DNA from: Pandoraea anapnoica
GTDB lineage: Bacteria > Pseudomonadota > Gammaproteobacteria > Burkholderiales > Burkholderiaceae
Direction of reading: 5' to 3'
Length of the DNA stretch: 64,000 nt
Assembly: GCF_902459765.1 (NCBI RefSeq)
Contig: NZ_CABPSP010000008.1
Coordinates: 213,757-277,756, forward strand
The position numbers were made by a program, and so were the translations under genes. Below are positions 60,846 through 64,000 of the stretch, in pieces (the first letter of the stretch is position 1; every line of letters begins with the position of its first letter). The notes beneath the pieces were generated by a model. That model was given only the letters and a program-made list of their open reading frames with translations, had not been told where the DNA came from and did no database searches.

Positions 60846-62927
60846 ATGGCATCTCATCCGACCCGAATTCCCGACGCCGTCTCTCTCCCTGAGTTGACGG
60901 TACGCGGCATGATCCTGGGCGCACTGATCACCGTAGTGTTCACTGCCTCCAACGTTTATCTCGGCCTCAAGGTCGGTCTCACGTTTTCTTCCTCCATTCC
61001 TGCAGCCGTGATTTCGATGGCGGTCCTCCGCGCGCTGCGTGGCGGCAACATCCTTGAGAACAACATGGTGCAGACGCAGGCGTCTGCGGCCGGCACGCTC
61101 TCATCGATCATCTTTGTGTTGCCCGGCTTGCTGATGATCGGACACTGGCAGGGCTTCCCGTTTGGCCTGACGCTGGCGATCTGCGCGTCGGGCGGCATTC
61201 TTGGCGTGCTGTTTACGATTCCGTTGCGCCGCGCGATGGTCGTCGACAGTGACTTGCCCTATCCGGAGGGCGTAGCGGCGGCGGAAATTCTGCGCGTCGG
61301 CAGTGAAGGTGATGAAGGCACGTCGTCCGCCAGCGGGAAGGCATCGACGGGTAACGAAGCGAGCGGTGTGCGGGAGATTGCCTTCGGCGGGATCGTCTCG
61401 GCGCTGTTCGCGTTTGCGACGGCTGGCCTGAAGATTCTCGGCGAGAGCATTACTGCGTGGATCCCGGCGGGCGCTGCGGTCTTTCGTCTGACGACCGGCT
61501 TCTCGCTCGCGTTGATCGGTGCCGGTTATCTCATCGGTATCGTGTCCGGGCTCGCGATCTTGTTGGGTGCGGTGCTCACGTGGGGCGTTGCTGTGCCGGT
61601 GCTCACGGCTATCACGCCGAATCCCGATGGGCTGGCGATGGCTGCGTTCGCGAATGGGCTGTGGCAACACAAAGTGCGGTTCATTGGGGCCGGTGTGATC
61701 GGTGTGGCGGCTATCTGGACGCTGATCACGTTGGCAAAACCGATGGTCGACGGTGTGAAGACGTCGTTCACGGCGTTGGGCAAGGCGCGTGGCGCGCGGG
61801 GTAAGTCTGGTAACGGACAGACGCTGGGTCGCACGGAGCAGGATCTGTCGCCGTACTGGGTGATCGGTCTCACGTTGTTGTGCGTGGCGGTGTGGGTCGT
61901 GACGTTCGGCGTGTTCCTCGCGGATGCGCCGCTGTCGTTCGGCGGTATCGCGACGCTGGTGATTTGCAGCGTGGTGTTCGCCGTGGTTTTCGGCTTCCTG
62001 GTGGCAGCGGCATGTGGCTATATGGCGGGGCTGGTGGGATCGTCCGCCAGTCCGATTTCGGGTATCGGAATCGTTGCGGTGGTGTTGGTGTCGCTGCTGA
62101 TTCTTAGCGTCAGTCAGGCGAGCGGGCTGCTCGATACCACTGGCGGCAGCAAGCTCGCGATTGCGTTGGCGCTCTTCACGACGGCCGCGGTCATCGCCAT
62201 TGCCACGATTTCCAACGACAACCTGCAGGATCTGAAAACAGGTTGGCTGGTGGGCGCGACGCCGTGGCGTCAGCAGGTGGCGCTGTTGGTCGGCTGTGTC
62301 GTGGGTGCGGCGGTGATTCCGCCGGTGCTGAACCTGTTGTACAACGCTTACGGGTTCACCGATGCGTTGCCGCGCGCGGGGATGGACCCGTCACAGGCGC
62401 TGTCGGCGCCGCAGGCGATTCTGATGACGGCGATTGCCAAGGGCATCTTCACGCACCAGCTCGACTGGTCGATGCTCGGCATCGGCGCGGCGCTGGGGCT
62501 GGCGTTGATTGCGATTGATGCAGCGTTGGCCAAGCGCGGTGGTGTTGCGCGTGTGCCGGTCATTGCGGTGGGCATCGGTATCTATCTGCCCCCGACGATC
62601 GGCTCCGTGCTGGTGATCGGTGCGGTGCTGGGTTGGATTGCGCAACGCGTTCTGAAGGCACGTGCCAAGGCACAAGGAAAGGACTTCGGACCGTATGCGG
62701 AAGCGGCTGAACGACGCGGCGTGTTGCTGGCATCGGGCCTGATCGTGGGTGAGAGTCTGGTGGGCGTTGCGATGGCGATGGTCGTCGGCTTCAGCGGCTC
62801 CGACGCCCCGCTGGCCATCGTCGGCAGCAGCTTTGCCCCGACGTCGGAATGGCTCGCCTTGCTGGTCTTCGCTGGCATCTGCGTCGCCATCGTCCGCCGA
62901 GTGCTTTCGGCAACGCGATCCGCGTGA
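60846..62927 (+). CDS. Oligopeptide transporter, OPT family
   Basis: A 693-residue integral membrane protein with about 14-16 helices. LPELTVRGMILGALITVVFTASNVYLGLKVGLTFSSSIPAAVISM is the conserved start of bacterial OPT proteins, followed by NNMVQTQASAAGTLSS, DLPYPEGVAAAEIL and DNLQDLKTGWLVGATPWRQQ. It imports oligopeptides or metal-peptide complexes with protons. A linker with Ser/Gly/Glu residues after LRVGSEGDEGTSS is variable. The start ATG 60846 is set by the conserved N-terminus; no Shine-Dalgarno is apparent and an upstream in-frame extension to 60702 lacks similarity. Confidence 0.92.
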   Translation: MASHPTRIPDAVSLPELTVRGMILGALITVVFTASNVYLGLKVGLTFSSSIPAAVISMAVLRALRGGNILENNMVQTQASAAGTLSSIIFVLPGLLMIGHWQGFPFGLTLAICASGGILGVLFTIPLRRAMVVDSDLPYPEGVAAAEILRVGSEGDEGTSSASGKASTGNEASGVREIAFGGIVSALFAFATAGLKILGESITAWIPAGAAVFRLTTGFSLALIGAGYLIGIVSGLAILLGAVLTWGVAVPVLTAITPNPDGLAMAAFANGLWQHKVRFIGAGVIGVAAIWTLITLAKPMVDGVKTSFTALGKARGARGKSGNGQTLGRTEQDLSPYWVIGLTLLCVAVWVVTFGVFLADAPLSFGGIATLVICSVVFAVVFGFLVAAACGYMAGLVGSSASPISGIGIVAVVLVSLLILSVSQASGLLDTTGGSKLAIALALFTTAAVIAIATISNDNLQDLKTGWLVGATPWRQQVALLVGCVVGAAVIPPVLNLLYNAYGFTDALPRAGMDPSQALSAPQAILMTAIAKGIFTHQLDWSMLGIGAALGLALIAIDAALAKRGGVARVPVIAVGIGIYLPPTIGSVLVIGAVLGWIAQRVLKARAKAQGKDFGPYAEAAERRGVLLASGLIVGESLVGVAMAMVVGFSGSDAPLAIVGSSFAPTSEWLALLVFAGICVAIVRRVLSATRSA

Positions 62928-63007
62928 TCCACTTGATCTGTGTTATTTGCGTAACGAGCTATTTGCGCGCTACTGCGCTCAACGTCATATAAGTTCTAGT
63001 GTCATCC

Positions 63008-63047
63008 TGTGAGTCGATAAGCGCGATCCCGCGCACATCGACTCACA
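63008..63047. other. Long stem-loop downstream of OPT gene
   Basis: 11-nt arms TGTGAGTCGAT and ATCGACTCACA enclose a second 5-bp stem (GCGCG/CGCGC, loop ATCC). It starts 80 bp after the OPT stop. No T-run follows. It is possibly the OPT terminator or a remnant of a mobile repeat. The following 63048-63334 contains no gene I can support. Confidence 0.5.
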
Positions 63048-63334
63048 ACATCCCCCCAGCAAGTCTCATTCCTCCCCACCAGATCACACGCCAGAGTGTC
63101 CAGACGTCGCTCATGGGCATGGCGCTTCACGAACAAACGCCTACTAGGATCCGTGCGCCCGGAAATGCGTTTGACGGGTGGCCATACCCGTTCGTACTGA
63201 AACACGTCAGCGTTAAGGTGGAGATTTCCTGTCATCCGACGAAGATGCCGTTGGAGCGTCGTTGTTGATGGAAGTGAAGGCGGTACCGCCGATAGCCAAC
63301 GCGTTTTAGTTGAATCACTTCCTCCACGGGAATG

Positions 63335-63515
63335 ATCGACACCAGTTACACGCTTGGGGGGATACGGCGTCAGGCTAACAAACACGCACTGACACGTGGA
63401 TGGGCGATTGAGCTATCCGCAGAAGGAGCGCAATCGTAGTCGGACCAAAATCAGAAATATTGCACGGACGTAGAGTTCGCGCCCGACACGCAGATCAACA
63501 ACACCGAGGCCCAAA
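63335..63515. repeat. 181-bp tandem repeat, copy 1
   Basis: The unit runs from ATCGACACCAGTTACACGC to the next occurrence of the same sequence at 63516. Identity with copy 2 is very high over the first 120 bp (a few substitutions and one G indel) and lower at the end. The 3' part carries a fragment coding for an AAC(6')-like acetyltransferase. Confidence 0.92.
63443..63515 (+). pseudogene. Fragment of AAC(6')-like GNAT acetyltransferase, copy 1
   Basis: One frame reads DQNQKYCTDVEFAPDTQ then INNTEAQ, similar to the region before the last strand of aminoglycoside 6'-N-acetyltransferase-like proteins. An in-frame TAG lies just upstream at 63437, and the reading passes into repeat copy 2 at its end, so it is not functional. 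Confidence 0.6.
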
Positions 63516-63696
63516 ATCGACACCAGTTACACGCTCGGGGGATACGGCGTCAGACTAACAAACACGCACTGACACGTGGATGGGCGATTGAGCTATCCGC
63601 AGAAGGAGCGCAATCGTCGTCGGACCAAAATCAGAAATATTGCATGGATGCGTATAGTTCGCGTCCGACACGCAGATCAACAATACCGAGGCCCAG
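63516..63696. repeat. 181-bp tandem repeat, copy 2
   Basis: It directly follows copy 1. Compared with copy 1 it has a 2-bp insertion near 63650 that shifts the acetyltransferase frame. The acetyltransferase similarity continues beyond the repeat end, which shows that this copy is the older, anchored one and copy 1 arose by duplication. Confidence 0.9.
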
Positions 63697-63771
63697 ATGA
63701 TCCACCAAGCACTCGGGTTCACGGAAATGGAGCGCGTCGTGGTGTACAGGAAGCGCTGCAAGCTTGATTGA
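63610..63771 (+). pseudogene. 3' remnant of AAC(6')-like GNAT acetyltransferase gene, copy 2
   Basis: After a frameshift near 63650, the frame beginning at 63661 reads ASDTQINNTEAQMIHQ then ALGFTEMERVVVYRKR and ends KLD at the TGA 63769. This is the typical C-terminus of aminoglycoside 6'-N-acetyltransferase-like GNAT proteins (acetyl-CoA dependent). The catalytic core and start are missing from the window, so only about a quarter of a gene remains. Whether the ancestor conferred resistance cannot be said. Confidence 0.75.
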
Positions 63772-63902
63772 CCGACTAACAGGGGAGCGTAGCGATCATT
63801 TATCAAGTCCCGGTCGTCTTACACGACTTTCCAAGCATGGCTTCAGCGGACAACGGGTCGGATTCGGCCTGTGAGGCACCGATGAAAGCGTCGCTGCAAA
63901 GC

Positions 63903-63938
63903 AAAAACCCCTTGCTACTGCTATAGCAAGGGGTTTTT
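63903..63938 (-). terminator. rRNA operon terminator
   Basis: A 15-bp stem, AAAAACCCCTTGCTA with TAGCAAGGGGTTTTT and a 6-base loop, lies 7 bp beyond the 5S 3' end and ends with T5 on the minus strand. Confidence 0.93.
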
Positions 63939-63945
63939 AAGGGGA

Positions 63946-64000
63946 GCCTGACGATTACCTACTTTCACACGGGTATCCGCACTATCATCGGCGTGGAGTC
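63946..64000 (-). rRNA. 5S ribosomal RNA, 3' part
   Basis: The minus strand reads GACTCCACGCCGATGATAGT, then GCGGATACCCGTGTGAAAGT and AGGTAATCGTCAGGC, the 3' half of a beta-proteobacterial (Burkholderia-type) 5S rRNA. About 55 of some 115 nt are in the window; the 5' half and the rest of the rrn operon lie to the right. Confidence 0.95.

Noticed and set aside
63002-63385. Minus-strand 127-codon frame in the gene-free right end
   Set aside because: No ribosome site, no recognisable domain, and it runs into the repeat and the stem-loop.
63335-63696. Possible CRISPR or satellite array
   Set aside because: Only two long direct copies without spacers; a simple tandem duplication.
63555-63806. 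Minus-strand 83-codon frame with hydrophobic stretch in repeat copy 2
   Set aside because: Antisense to the acetyltransferase remnant, no ribosome site.

Overview
The window is GC-rich chromosome from a beta-proteobacterium. It looks like Burkholderiaceae, and Pandoraea or a close relative is the best guess. The reasons are the Gram-negative general porins with a C-terminal Phe, the many LysR, MarR and MFS genes, the bo3-type quinol oxidase, and the 3' end of a 5S rRNA at the right edge that matches the Burkholderia type. The genus is inferred from recall, not from a search.

Left part (1-6040): a partial N-formylglutamate amidohydrolase-like gene, a porin divergent from it across an AT-rich region with two near-identical palindromes, a small membrane-anchored ORF, a MarR-ClC channel pair and a DUF72 gene. 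Aromatic catabolism (6046-25872): pobA with a PcaK-type transporter and a divergent AraC activator; pcaHG-pcaBCD with divergent pcaQ; then a hydroxycinnamate block, transcribed leftward, of ech, vdh, fcs, acyl-CoA dehydrogenase and amidohydrolase, plus porin, MFS transporter and marR. Together these cover p-coumarate to 4-hydroxybenzoate, protocatechuate and beta-ketoadipate enol-lactone hydrolysis. vanAB (vanillate demethylation) and pcaIJ/pcaF are not in the window. Three related 15-bp sites fit control of the hydroxycinnamate block by the MarR protein.

Signalling (26051-31063): a five-gene leftward operon encoding a membrane-bound CheA-like kinase (4HB sensor, HAMP, PAS, HPt, CheA-type ATPase, no CheW domain), a one-TM protein carrying an MCP tip, two CheC/CheX-type phosphatases and a CheY. 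No CheW, CheR or CheB is present. I consider this the least conventional system in the window.

Middle (31353-44927): a LysR / flavin monooxygenase / AAHS transporter module of unknown aromatic substrate; a gamma-glutamyltransferase-like enzyme with a complete five-gene peptide ABC transporter and divergent LysR; and an MHS-family transporter. Respiration (45088-50152): cyoABCD with a SURF1 gene.

Right part (50118-64000): a MocR regulator divergent from an M24 peptidase, a secreted gamma-glutamyltransferase, metNIQ (MetN lacks the C-terminal regulatory domain), a PbpG-like endopeptidase with a Lys/Ala-rich linker, a DHA2 efflux pump divergent from an OPT oligopeptide transporter, then about 1 kb without an intact gene. 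That last stretch holds a long stem-loop and a 181-bp tandem duplication carrying remnants of an aminoglycoside-6'-acetyltransferase-like gene. It ends at the terminator and 3' end of an rRNA operon that enters from the right on the minus strand.
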